Under the pieces are notes generated by a model, which saw only the letters and a list, made by a program, of their open reading frames with translations, searched no databases and was not told the origin of the DNA. DNA of 64,000 nucleotides from Kibdelosporangium sp. MJ126-NF4. GTDB lineage: Bacteria > Actinomycetota > Actinomycetes > Mycobacteriales > Pseudonocardiaceae. Shown here piece after piece: positions 26,801-36,105 of this stretch (its first letter is position 1; each line of letters starts with the position of its first letter). The stretch is taken from contig NZ_CDME01000011.1 of assembly GCF_000826545.1 (NCBI RefSeq), positions 584,001 to 648,000 on the forward strand. The letters are read 5' to 3'. A program made the translations under genes and the position numbers.

Positions 26801-29800
26801 AAGGCGGGTACGAAGCTCGTCACGGTCCGCGGTGACGTCGCTGCCAAGACCGGCACGTGGACGCACCTGACCGGCGTGTACGACGCCACCGCCAAGGAAA
26901 TCCGGCTGTACGTGGACGGAGCGTTGGCGGGCAGGGCGGCGCGGACCGAGGTGTTCAACGCGGCCGGGGAACTGCAGGTGGGCCGCTCGCGGGTGAACGG
27001 GACCGTCGGCGGTTTCTTCAACGGCGCGGTCGACGAGCTTCGGATGTACGGCTGGGCCATCGGCGACGACGAGATCCAGGGACTGGTCAGCCGGGACGGC
27101 GTGGCCGCCGGGTCGTGGACGCTCGACGGGGACGCGACCGACGCGTCCGGCCGCAACCGCGACGGCGCGCTCAACGGCGGTCCGGTGTGGACCGGCGGCC
27201 AGAGCGCGTATCCCGTGCCCACCGACCTCGCTGTGCAACTCGACGGCGTGGACGACGCGGTCAGTGCCCCGCACACCGTGGACACCGACCGCGGTTTCAC
27301 CGTGACCGCGTGGGCCAGGCTGGACAAGGCAAGCGACGCGGCCGTGGTGTCCCAGGACGGCACCCGGCTCAGCGGATTCCGGTTGGGGTCGACGAAGGAC
27401 GGCAAGTGGACGTTCGGCCTGCCGAGCGCGGACAAGGACGGCGCCGTCGTCGACAGCGCGACCGGCGGCACCGCGCAGGTTGGCGCGTGGACGCACCTGG
27501 TGGGCGTGTACCAGCCTGGTGCCAAGCAGATCCACCTGTACGTCAACGGTGTGCTGACGGCCTCGGCGGCGCACCAGACCGGCTGGAACGCCGCCGGTGG
27601 GCTGCAGATCGGCCGAGGGCGCAACGCGGGGGCGCCCGGGTTCTTCCTCGCGGGCGCGGTGGACGACGTGACCGCGTACGGCAGGCAGATGTTCGCCACG
27701 GAAATCCGGGCGCTGAGCGGTCGTGACCTGTCCCAGGTGCACTACTGGAAGCTGGACGAGCCCAGCGGAACCAACGCCGCCGACAGCATCGGCACCCGGC
27801 CGGGCGCGCTGACCAGTGGCGCGTCGTTCGCGCCGGGCCGAGTCGGCAACGCCGTGCGGCTCAACGGTTCCGGCGCGGTCACCACCGGTGGCGTGGACGT
27901 GAGCACCGACAAGGACTTCACGGTCACCACGTGGGTGAGCCTCGACGGCAACGAGTACTGCGACCTGACAACGAAGACCGAGTGCCGGATGGACGCGGTC
28001 AGCCTCGCCGGGTCGCGCGGCAGCAAGTTCCGGCTCGGCCACCGGATCGACCGGGGCCAGAACCGCGACGGCCACTGGTACTTCGAGATGCCGGAGAGCG
28101 ACGCGGACGGCGCGCAGGTCACCAAGGCCGCGGTGTCGGTCGAGCCCGGTGAGGTCAGCAGGCCGGGCGAGCCGCCGAAGTGGGTGCACCTGACGGGTGT
28201 CTACGACGCCAGGGCCAAGCAGTTGCTGCTGTACGTCGACGGGCTACGCGTCGGTGACGGCGTGCTGCGGACTGTCAGCTCGTTCGGCACGAAACTGAAC
28301 ATCGGCCAGTCCTTGGCGAACGGTACGTACGGCTCGAAGTGGAAGGGCCTTGTCGACGACGTCCGAATCCACAGTGGAGCGTGGGAGAAGCAGCGGGTGA
28401 ACGGCTTCTTCCACTCGTTCCCGGCGGAGTCGCCTGCCGCGTCCCTGCCGTCGGCCGACGCCGGGCAGTGGAAGCTGGACCAGAGCGGCGCCGACTCGGC
28501 CATCTCGGCCCACCCGTTGACGTTCACCGGCAACCCCACGTGGAACGGCGGCCGCAACGGCCATGCGGTGAACTTCGACGGTTCGGCGCAGTACGCGCAG
28601 ACCGCGGGCCCGGTGCTGGACACCACGCGGGGCTTCACCGTTTCGTCCTGGGTGTACCTGCGTGACACGACCACGACCCGGCTTGTGTTGGGCCAGGACG
28701 GTTCTCGGGCGAGCGCGTTCAGCGTCGGCTACGTCGCCGACACGAAACGGTGGGCCCTCGTGGTGCCCAACCGAGCCGACATCGACAACCCACAGGTCAC
28801 CACGGTCACCTCGAATGTCGGTGCGGCACTGGGTGACTGGGTGAACCTGACGGTGGCCTACGACCCGACGGTGCGCCAGGTCCGGTTGTACGTCAACGGG
28901 GCGCTGGAAACCGCGCAGGTCGGGGTCCAGGTGCCCGCGTCGACCGGCCCGTTCACCATCGGCCAGGGCAAGTTCAACGGCAGTTCCACCGCAGGCCGGT
29001 TCCTCGGCCTCGTCGACGACGTGCGGGTGTTCTCCCGGACGCTGTCGCCGGGTGAGGTCCGCGCGGTGCACGACGACGTGGCCAACCCGGCGATCGGCAC
29101 ATGGCGGTTCACCGACGGCACGGGCAAGGACTCCAGCTGGATCAACGACGCCACGTTGTCCGGTGGCACGTCGAGCGTGCCGGGCATCGACGGCAAGGGC
29201 CTCAAGCTGGACGGCACCGGCTACGCGGTCAGCAAGTACCCGGGCACGGGCATGCGGGACAGCTTCACGGTGTCCGCGTGGGCAAAGCTGGACCGGCTGG
29301 ACCAGATCCAGACGGTCGTCGGTCAGGACGGTTCCCGCACGAGCGGGTTCGTCCTGCAGTACCGGCCGGGCCTGAACCGCTGGCTGTTCGGTGGACCGGC
29401 GCAGGACGCCGACGGCGTGGATCTGCCGTACGCCACGGAAACCACGACGAGTGCGGCGGTCGGCCGGTGGACCCACATCGCGGGTGTCTACGACTACCCG
29501 GCCCGCCAACTGCGGCTGTACGTCGACGGGAAACTGGCTGGTGTCAAGGACGGTGTCGGGCTGTGGCCCGCGTCGGGCGGCCTGACTATCGGACGGGGCA
29601 AGGCGTTCGGCGCCCCTGCCGAGATGGTCACCGGCACGGTGGACGAGGTCAAGATGGACCTGGGTGTGGTACCCGCAACGGAGATCGCGTACCGGGCGAC
29701 GTGGCCGGTCCCGGCGCCGGGCCAGCTCGGCCGGTTCGTCAACGACATAGGCGACCGGTACACCGCGTTGACGTCCGCGACACCGCGGCCGGGCTACCGG

Positions 29801-30454
29801 TTCGAGGCGGCGCTCGGGCTGGCCGTGTCCGACGACGAGCCGGGCACGCACCTGATGTACAACTGCCAGTTCAACAACGACAGTTTCACCTCGCTGGCGG
29901 CCAACTGCGAGGGCTACCCGGTGATCGGCACGATCGGCCGGGCCTACGACCAGTCCCCCGCGTCCGGCGGCACCGCGATCTACCGCTGCAACAGCGGCGC
30001 GGACCACTTCGAGTCCCGTGACCCGAAGTGTGAGGGCGCCACTGTCGAAGGCGTCATGGGGTACCTGCCGGGCTACGCCGCCGTCATGCGGACGGTCAAC
30101 GACAAGGGCGACCACTGGGCGTCGGTGGACGGACCCACCGCGGGCTACCGGGTGGAAGGCAACCTGGGCTACGCCGCACTGACCGCGCTGCCGGGCACGA
30201 AGCCGTTGGTGAGCTGTATCGACGGCTACGACCAGTTCCTGTCGCTGGACGCGGACTGCGGTGGCAAGAAGGTACTCGGGCCCAGCGGCCACATCTGGAC
30301 GCAGGCGCCGGACGGCCTGCCCAGCCGCAGCCTGTCCCGATGCGTGACCAATGAGGGGGAACGTTTCATGCACGCGGCGACGGACTGCGCCGGGTACACC
30401 AAGGAGGCCGACCTCGGCTTCCTCCCGATCGACCCGGTGCGGGTGGCCTCATGA
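23813..30454 (+). CDS. Giant secreted protein with six LamG domains
   Basis: 2213 residues from the GTG at 23813. A short basic n-region and hydrophobic core (RRAIGWAIAFMMIAATLVLVV) follow it; ATG 23726 would add 29 residues before the signal. An N-terminal beta-rich region (about 60-270) is followed by a DNRLRE-like module (about 275-440) and six LamG-type jellyroll domains starting near 666, 883, 1098, 1308, 1549 and 1759. Each begins W.LDG or W.FD and contains TVSTWV, SQDG and LYVNG elements. Four Cys-paired repeats of about 45 residues (for example YRCNSGADHFESRDPKCEG) end it. It is coupled to the RHS gene (ATGA) and is probably a surface or secreted binding partner. Confidence 0.88.
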   Translation: MRRAIGWAIAFMMIAATLVLVVNPERRDTPEPVDTAPSVAEAMTAAVAQGSRVAVGDMTTPTRTVYAKPDGHLTAELSAVPRQVKKDDSWVPIDTHLATQPNGTITPKAAIGGLTLSGGGDRLPLARLVRDDKVFELYWPGTLPKPVVDGDTATYPEVLPGVDLRMRANDSGYDQHLVVKTAKAAANPSLARISLPTRTEKLTLAADTAGVLTAADETGQTVFASPPSLMWDAAGKQAPVKVELTAGHLVLLPDNGLLHDPAATFPVTVDPAWRDFTKVAWGSASSGKPNQTFWLSSADPQGKIQVGQCYAAEGTCNGIGEMWSYFQFDTGFLAGKRIRSSTLRTSLVYGPSWACNETRGHELHIANGQVHPGMTWNNRPQGNTIGFAVVPNVNGNCPGNKEANFPFNDPYTGIGGVFTFFLKAGDSNDQMAWRKYDPGYVLLAVDYNTPPNVPSNLGTAPNIPVPCRWCGGKAYIGDEWITARARLTDPDNDQLAPLWRIWINGVMAERWGSIQSSGAFHDTPIDLRGADGKTVDVWVLAQDHDANHNRADTSSWAAFTTFVVDRTPVTTAPTVDSVQYPSDGRWHGGARIPGTFTFGAAGVGDIDHYLYGWDTPTEKLDATALGGGASIELPTPGDGPRTLVVQSVDRAGHRSPVTNYRIYVRPGNGAQAQWSLDGDAKDSAYLGDRNGSVLGGAVFGPGAVGQALNLDGVDDQMTAPNTLRTDAGYSVSTWVKATKEPAVNGLFTAVSQDGEATSGFQLGYRKLADRAVWEVTAPGTDTATHTGDLTVRSDVTATLNTPTHLAAVYDAAKKEMRLYVNGVLAGSAVRTTPAVNSRNAFVIGHGRENGAAANWWPGMVDEVKAYDRPLTEVEVGNQVRQDNVQLGQWKFDETTGTTAINGMPGGNAIVLQGGARFVQDGAVNGAVKLEKPEDYAGTGGPVVRTDQSFAVATWVRLDGASDSATAVSQDDQTVSGFSLGYRNVDGGKWEWQLASDKAGTKLVTVRGDVAAKTGTWTHLTGVYDATAKEIRLYVDGALAGRAARTEVFNAAGELQVGRSRVNGTVGGFFNGAVDELRMYGWAIGDDEIQGLVSRDGVAAGSWTLDGDATDASGRNRDGALNGGPVWTGGQSAYPVPTDLAVQLDGVDDAVSAPHTVDTDRGFTVTAWARLDKASDAAVVSQDGTRLSGFRLGSTKDGKWTFGLPSADKDGAVVDSATGGTAQVGAWTHLVGVYQPGAKQIHLYVNGVLTASAAHQTGWNAAGGLQIGRGRNAGAPGFFLAGAVDDVTAYGRQMFATEIRALSGRDLSQVHYWKLDEPSGTNAADSIGTRPGALTSGASFAPGRVGNAVRLNGSGAVTTGGVDVSTDKDFTVTTWVSLDGNEYCDLTTKTECRMDAVSLAGSRGSKFRLGHRIDRGQNRDGHWYFEMPESDADGAQVTKAAVSVEPGEVSRPGEPPKWVHLTGVYDARAKQLLLYVDGLRVGDGVLRTVSSFGTKLNIGQSLANGTYGSKWKGLVDDVRIHSGAWEKQRVNGFFHSFPAESPAASLPSADAGQWKLDQSGADSAISAHPLTFTGNPTWNGGRNGHAVNFDGSAQYAQTAGPVLDTTRGFTVSSWVYLRDTTTTRLVLGQDGSRASAFSVGYVADTKRWALVVPNRADIDNPQVTTVTSNVGAALGDWVNLTVAYDPTVRQVRLYVNGALETAQVGVQVPASTGPFTIGQGKFNGSSTAGRFLGLVDDVRVFSRTLSPGEVRAVHDDVANPAIGTWRFTDGTGKDSSWINDATLSGGTSSVPGIDGKGLKLDGTGYAVSKYPGTGMRDSFTVSAWAKLDRLDQIQTVVGQDGSRTSGFVLQYRPGLNRWLFGGPAQDADGVDLPYATETTTSAAVGRWTHIAGVYDYPARQLRLYVDGKLAGVKDGVGLWPASGGLTIGRGKAFGAPAEMVTGTVDEVKMDLGVVPATEIAYRATWPVPAPGQLGRFVNDIGDRYTALTSATPRPGYRFEAALGLAVSDDEPGTHLMYNCQFNNDSFTSLAANCEGYPVIGTIGRAYDQSPASGGTAIYRCNSGADHFESRDPKCEGATVEGVMGYLPGYAAVMRTVNDKGDHWASVDGPTAGYRVEGNLGYAALTALPGTKPLVSCIDGYDQFLSLDADCGGKKVLGPSGHIWTQAPDGLPSRSLSRCVTNEGERFMHAATDCAGYTKEADLGFLPIDPVRVAS

Positions 30455-33400
30455 GAAAGCTGCGCACACTTCTGCTGGCCACCTGCCTCGCCACGAGCAC
30501 GGTCACCGCGATGGCCGGGTCGGCGCTGGCCGCGGCCTCCGGCCCCTCGGTCCCGATTCCGGACATCAAGTCGACCGCGGTGACGTCGCCGGGAATGGCC
30601 GGGCGCCCCGAGGACGGCGTGAGCAAGGACGTGCGGAACCCGCCGCCCGCCGGGGCCGCGTTGGACGGCGGCGGCACCGGCAAGGCGACGTCACTGGCAC
30701 CGTCGGCGACGTGGAACGTCGGACTGAACGCCGGGGACTTCACCTGGTCGTACCCGTTGCGGGTGCCCCCGGCCCCCGGCGGGTCGGAACCGAAGCTCGC
30801 CCTGTCCTACAAATCCTCCACAGTGGACGGAAGAACGAGCGCGACGAACAACCAGTCGTCGTGGGTGGGTGACGGGTGGAACCTGGAGCCCGGTTTCGTC
30901 GAACGCACCTACGGCCCCTGCATGGCCGACACCGAGGGGGACGCGAAACCCGACCAGGTCGGTGACCTCTGCTGGAAGAACCACAACGCCACCGCGTCGT
31001 TCGACAGCGGCGGGGGCGTGCTGATCGAGGAGAACAGGGACACCGGCCGGTGGCGGTCCGAGTCCGACGACGGTTCCCGGATCGAGCGGGTCCTCAACTC
31101 CGGCAACGGCGCACACGACGGCGAGTCCTGGAAGATCACCACGGTTGACGGCACCCAGTACTTCTTCGGGTCCCAGCAGACCGCGAAGTCCGTGTGGACC
31201 GTACCGGTGTACGGCGACGACACGAACGAGCCGTGCCACAACAACGGCGGATTCGCGCTGTCGAAGTGTGACCAGCCGTGGCGGTGGAACCTGGACAAGG
31301 TCATCGACCCACGCGGCAACACCACCCTCTACAGCTACGAGACAGAGAGCAACTCCTACGGCGCGGCGGGCAAGGACCCCGCGGTCTCCTACATCCGCGG
31401 CGGATACCTGTCCAAGGTCGAGTACGGGATCCTGAACGGCGTCCACGCGACCGGCCAGGTCGAGTTCACCCCGGCCGACCGGTGCGTGCCGGGAACCGAC
31501 TGCAAGCCGGGCAACAAGACGAGCTGGCCGGACGTGCCGTGGGACTACAAGTGCGACACAGCGACCTGCAAGGACCGCTACTCACCGTCGTTCTGGAGCA
31601 CCAAACGGCTCGCGAGGATCACCGCGTCGGTGTGGACCGGCACGGCCTACGACCCGGTCGACTCGTGGGAACTCGAACACCAGTACCCCCGGCCGGGCAC
31701 GGGTGAGGACGCCAGCCTGTGGCTGCGTTCCATCACCCACACCGGACATCTCGGTGGCGCGCCGGACATCAGGGAGAACCCGGTGACGTTCGAGGGCACC
31801 TCGATGGCCAACCGCGTGGTCACCGAGCCGGGCCTGTCCCCGCTGAACCGGTACCGGATCACCGGCATCGTCTCGGCGGGCGGTGGCGTGCTCTCCGTGG
31901 TGTACGAGGCACCGGACTGCACCAGCGCACCGGCCGAGCCGTCGACGAACACACTGCGCTGCTACCAGGCGCGGTGGTCGAAGAAGGACTTCGCCGAACG
32001 CACCGACTGGTTCCACAAGTACGTGGTGAAGAAGGTGATCCAGTCCGACCGGCTGGCGGGCAGTTCGTCGGACGAGACCCGTTACGAGTACCTGGACGGC
32101 GCGGCCTGGCACTTCGACATGACGGAGTTCGTCAAGGACGACAAGAAGTCATGGACGGAGTACCGCGGCTACGGCCGGGTCCGGGTGCACCGCGGTGCCG
32201 AGGTGGACATCAGCGGCCCGGTGACGATGACGGAAAACCGTTTCTACCGAGGCATGTACGGCGACAAGCGGAAAGCCCCCGCCGGGCCCCGCGAGGACAC
32301 GGTCTCGGACTCCGCGGGCACTGTGGACAGCGACCAGAACAAGGACCACAACTGGCTGCGCGGGTTCACCCGTGAGACGGCGACGTACCTCGACGCGACC
32401 ACGGTCGTCAGCAAGAAGATCACGATGCCGTGGACGCTGGACTCGCACGTGTCGCGTGGCGAGCTCAAGTCGTACCTCGTGCGGACAGGCACCACCCGCA
32501 ACTACACCAAGGTCGGCAACGCGTGGCGGACCACCGAGGCCATCAACGACTACGACGACCGTGGCCTGGTGACGAAGGCCGACGACCGTGGTGACGTCGC
32601 CGTGGCAACCGACGACCGCTGCACAATCACGCGGTACGTACGCAACGACGGCGCGTGGCTGCTGTCCTACCCATCGCAGACCGACACCGTGGCCGTCAAG
32701 TGCGGCGACCCAGTGAAGTACCCGGACCAGGCCATCTCCGACGTCCAGACCGCGTACGACGACAAGGGCTTCGGCGTGGCCCCGACCCGCGGGTTGGCGA
32801 CGCGGTCCAAGGTGCTGGCCGAACACCCGGCGAACAGCCCGGCGGTGTACGCGCCGCCCACCACGACGGTCTACGACGCGCACGGCAGGGTCACGAAGAC
32901 GCTCGACGAACTGGAGCGGCCCACCACGACCGCGTACACCCCGCAGACCGGCGGACCGACCACCAGGACCATGGTCACCAACGGGCTCGGCCACATCACC
33001 ACGGTCGAACTGGAACCAGGCAACGGTGCCGTGCGGAAAACCACGGACGCCAACAACTTCGTCACCGAGCAGGCGTTCGACAGCCTCGGCCGGATGGTCC
33101 AGTCCTGGCAGGCCAACCGGGACCGGAACACCAATCCGGACAGCGGCAGCGTCAAGGTGACCTATAACGTCCGCAACGACGCGCCGTCGGTCGTCACCAC
33201 CGACAAGCTCGGCCCACAAGGCGAGTACGTCACCACGAAAACCCTGTACGACGGCCTGTACCGGCCGCGGCAGACCCAGGAGCGGGCGCCCGGCGGCGGG
33301 CGGCTGCTCACCGACACCCGGTACGACTCGCAGGGACGCACCCGTGCGGTCACCTCGCAGTACTTCAACGACAAGGACATCGACGACACCCTGTGGGTCG

Positions 33401-36102
33401 CCTCGGACGTCGACATCCCGAGCCAGACCACCAGCTCGTTCGACGGCGCCGGGCGCCAGGTGACGTCCACGGTCAAGGGCGGCGCCACGACGTTGTGGAG
33501 CACGAGGACCGAGCACTTCGGTGACCACACGACCGTCACCCCACCACTGGGCGGCATCGCCACAACCACGTACACCAACGCGCAGGGCCAGACCACGGAA
33601 CTGCGCCAGGCCAAGGAATCCGGCTACACGAGCACGAAATACACCTACACCCCGGACGGTCAGCTGGAGACCGTGACCGACCCTGGCAACCAGAAGTGGA
33701 CCAAGAAGTACGACCTGCGCGGCAGACTGGTCCGAGACGAGGACCCGGACCGGGGCGTGACCACATCCACCTACGACGACGCGGGGCAGCTCTCGACCTC
33801 GACAGACGCGCGTGGGGTGACGCTGACGCACACCTATGACACGCTCGGCCGTGCCGCGACCGTGTCACGTGACAACAAGGTGCTCCTTCGGAACACCTAC
33901 GACACCGTGCTGTTCGCCAAAGGCCAGCTCGCGTCGGCCACGCGGTACGCCAACAACAAGGAGTACAAGACCGAGGTCCGTGGCTACAGCGAGTTGTACC
34001 AGTCGACCGGAGCGAAGATCACGTTGCCGGAAACCGGGCGGACGTACGAAACGATCATGGCGTACAACGTGGACGGAAGCCAGCGAGGCATCACGTACCC
34101 GGCGATCGGCGACCTGCCGAAGGAAACGGTCAACACTGAGTACAACGCTCTCGGCCTGCAGACCAAGCTCGTCGGCGGGCTGAGCGGCGGCACTCCGATC
34201 GAGTACGTCTCCGAGATCGGCTACTCCCGTTACCGCGAAGCCCAACGGATGCAGCTCAACGAGCCGCCCAAGACGCCCACCGATCCGGGCACCCGGGTGT
34301 GGATCTCCACGTACCGCAACGCCAACACCCGGCGGATCGAGCGGTCCATCGTGGACACCGAAACGGCGTCGCCGATGCAGAGCGACATCCGCTACAGCCA
34401 GGACGACTCGGGCAATTTCACCGGCATCAGCGACGTCGCGGCCAAGGACAACCAGTGTTTCCGCTACGACCAGCTGCGTCAGTTGACGCAGGCGTGGACA
34501 CCCAAGACTGACTGCGCGGCCGATCCGTCGGTGGCCGCGCTGGACGGTCCCGCGCCATACTGGCACTCCTACACCTATGACAACCGAGGCAACCGCGAGA
34601 CCGTCACCGCGCGCGCGGCAGCGGGCAACACTGTCCGCACATCCGTGCCGGGTACCGCGCACCGGCTCGATTCCGTGAAGGTCAACGGAACCACCACGGA
34701 GTCCTACGGCTACGACAACCGGGGCGGCGTGAAAAGCCGCACCGTGGCGGGCAGAACCCAGACACTCGACTGGGACGAGGCAGGTCGCCTCAACACGGTG
34801 ACCGAGGGCACCAAGACGACCACGTTCACCTACGGCGCCGACGGCAGCCGACTTCTCCGCGAGGATCCGTCCGGCACCACGGTGTACCTCGGCGACCAGG
34901 AACTGCGCATCACGCCAAGCGGGTTGACCGCCACGAGGTACTACCGCCTCGGGTCCGCCACCATGGCGATGCGCACCGGTGGTGCCCTGACCTGGCTCTC
35001 CCCCGACCACCAGGGCACCACCAACCTGGCCATCGACGCCGCGACGCTGAAAGTCACCCGGCAGAGCCAGACGCCGTTCGGCGAGGCCCGCGGCACCGGC
35101 ACGACGCCGGGTGAGCGCGGGTTCGTCGGTGGGACGAAGGACGACTCGATCGGCCTGACCGCGCTCGGCGCCCGCCAGTACGACGCGGCGAACGGCCGGT
35201 TCCTTTCCGTGGACCCGATCCGGGGCAATTCGGACCCACAGCAGCTCAACGGGTACACGTACAGCAACAACAGCCCCGTCACCATGTCCGACCCGAGCGG
35301 ACTGTGGTGCGACATGTGCAACGACGGTCAAGGCTGGCCCTACGAGCACGGTTACGAGCCCACTCCCCCGGCGAACAGCGGCGGGTCCGGCGGCGGCGGG
35401 TCGAAAGGTGTGCCGAAGAACACCAAGCCCGGCGCGGCTCCGGCCCCCAAACCGAAGCCGGTCGCGCCGCCCATGCCGAAGGTGACGCTGGCGGACGTGC
35501 TGGCAGGCATGTTCGACACGAGCCAGTGCGACTCGTACGTGATCTCCTACGAGGCCTACGTGATGAACTGCACGGATCCCGGTGACCTCCGGCGAGTGAC
35601 TGTCCCCGCGGACCGCGAGGACGCGGAGAAGAAGCACGAGCAGGAAGTCAGAGCACAGCAGGAACGGGAACGACGGGCCCGGATACCCGAGTCCACCAGT
35701 ATGGTGTGCGTTGGTGTCAACCTGTACGTGATCGGCGGTGAGGTCTGCCGCGGCAAGGACCGCAGCGGCTCGGGCACCATGGCGTCCGTCAAGAGTTTCC
35801 CAGGCTCGGTGAACGGCACCATCGGTGTCAAGGTCGGCCCGGGGAAGGTCGAGAACCAGGCCGGTTGGTCGCGTGGGGTGTCGGGCAGCATTCCGCTCCG
35901 CGGCGGCATGGGGATCGACGTGGGGGCTTCCAAGAACATCGGGAGCTGGCGGGACGCGCTCAAGCCGATGAGCGGCTTGGACCTCGACAACACGACCTAC
36001 GGCGCGGCGCTTTCCTTCGGCCCTCCCAAAATGAGCTTCCTGCCCGACTTCCCCGTGATGTCAGGGCTCGAGTACGGGTGGGCCTGGCGCGACAAGCACT
36101 GA
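30451..36102 (+). CDS. Secreted RHS/YD-repeat protein with unidentified C-terminal domain
   Basis: 1883 residues. The signal peptide is MRKLRTLLLATCLATSTVTA with cleavage near SALAAASG. A beta-rich N-terminal region (with KLALSYKSSTVDGRTS and SWVGDGWNLEPGFVER) leads into many YD repeats, for example YDDAGQLSTSTDARG, YDLRGRLVRDEDPDRG and YDNRGGVKSR. The RHS core ends at about 1610 with GARQYDAANGRFLSVDPI...DPSGLW. The last 270 residues hold a Pro linker, a coiled EKKHEQEVRAQQERERRAR stretch and a Gly-rich region. No known toxin motif is seen and no immunity gene follows. It overlaps the LamG gene by ATGA. Confidence 0.9.
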   Translation: MRKLRTLLLATCLATSTVTAMAGSALAAASGPSVPIPDIKSTAVTSPGMAGRPEDGVSKDVRNPPPAGAALDGGGTGKATSLAPSATWNVGLNAGDFTWSYPLRVPPAPGGSEPKLALSYKSSTVDGRTSATNNQSSWVGDGWNLEPGFVERTYGPCMADTEGDAKPDQVGDLCWKNHNATASFDSGGGVLIEENRDTGRWRSESDDGSRIERVLNSGNGAHDGESWKITTVDGTQYFFGSQQTAKSVWTVPVYGDDTNEPCHNNGGFALSKCDQPWRWNLDKVIDPRGNTTLYSYETESNSYGAAGKDPAVSYIRGGYLSKVEYGILNGVHATGQVEFTPADRCVPGTDCKPGNKTSWPDVPWDYKCDTATCKDRYSPSFWSTKRLARITASVWTGTAYDPVDSWELEHQYPRPGTGEDASLWLRSITHTGHLGGAPDIRENPVTFEGTSMANRVVTEPGLSPLNRYRITGIVSAGGGVLSVVYEAPDCTSAPAEPSTNTLRCYQARWSKKDFAERTDWFHKYVVKKVIQSDRLAGSSSDETRYEYLDGAAWHFDMTEFVKDDKKSWTEYRGYGRVRVHRGAEVDISGPVTMTENRFYRGMYGDKRKAPAGPREDTVSDSAGTVDSDQNKDHNWLRGFTRETATYLDATTVVSKKITMPWTLDSHVSRGELKSYLVRTGTTRNYTKVGNAWRTTEAINDYDDRGLVTKADDRGDVAVATDDRCTITRYVRNDGAWLLSYPSQTDTVAVKCGDPVKYPDQAISDVQTAYDDKGFGVAPTRGLATRSKVLAEHPANSPAVYAPPTTTVYDAHGRVTKTLDELERPTTTAYTPQTGGPTTRTMVTNGLGHITTVELEPGNGAVRKTTDANNFVTEQAFDSLGRMVQSWQANRDRNTNPDSGSVKVTYNVRNDAPSVVTTDKLGPQGEYVTTKTLYDGLYRPRQTQERAPGGGRLLTDTRYDSQGRTRAVTSQYFNDKDIDDTLWVASDVDIPSQTTSSFDGAGRQVTSTVKGGATTLWSTRTEHFGDHTTVTPPLGGIATTTYTNAQGQTTELRQAKESGYTSTKYTYTPDGQLETVTDPGNQKWTKKYDLRGRLVRDEDPDRGVTTSTYDDAGQLSTSTDARGVTLTHTYDTLGRAATVSRDNKVLLRNTYDTVLFAKGQLASATRYANNKEYKTEVRGYSELYQSTGAKITLPETGRTYETIMAYNVDGSQRGITYPAIGDLPKETVNTEYNALGLQTKLVGGLSGGTPIEYVSEIGYSRYREAQRMQLNEPPKTPTDPGTRVWISTYRNANTRRIERSIVDTETASPMQSDIRYSQDDSGNFTGISDVAAKDNQCFRYDQLRQLTQAWTPKTDCAADPSVAALDGPAPYWHSYTYDNRGNRETVTARAAAGNTVRTSVPGTAHRLDSVKVNGTTTESYGYDNRGGVKSRTVAGRTQTLDWDEAGRLNTVTEGTKTTTFTYGADGSRLLREDPSGTTVYLGDQELRITPSGLTATRYYRLGSATMAMRTGGALTWLSPDHQGTTNLAIDAATLKVTRQSQTPFGEARGTGTTPGERGFVGGTKDDSIGLTALGARQYDAANGRFLSVDPIRGNSDPQQLNGYTYSNNSPVTMSDPSGLWCDMCNDGQGWPYEHGYEPTPPANSGGSGGGGSKGVPKNTKPGAAPAPKPKPVAPPMPKVTLADVLAGMFDTSQCDSYVISYEAYVMNCTDPGDLRRVTVPADREDAEKKHEQEVRAQQERERRARIPESTSMVCVGVNLYVIGGEVCRGKDRSGSGTMASVKSFPGSVNGTIGVKVGPGKVENQAGWSRGVSGSIPLRGGMGIDVGASKNIGSWRDALKPMSGLDLDNTTYGAALSFGPPKMSFLPDFPVMSGLEYGWAWRDKH

Positions 36103-36105
36103 TGT

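Noticed and set aside
25835..28189. A long open frame opposite the LamG protein
   Set aside because: It is an antisense shadow of the repeated LamG domains. No start context or domain supports it.
32149..35637. Long minus-strand frames opposite the RHS gene
   Set aside because: The plus-strand frame has continuous YD repeats and an RHS core, so these are shadows.
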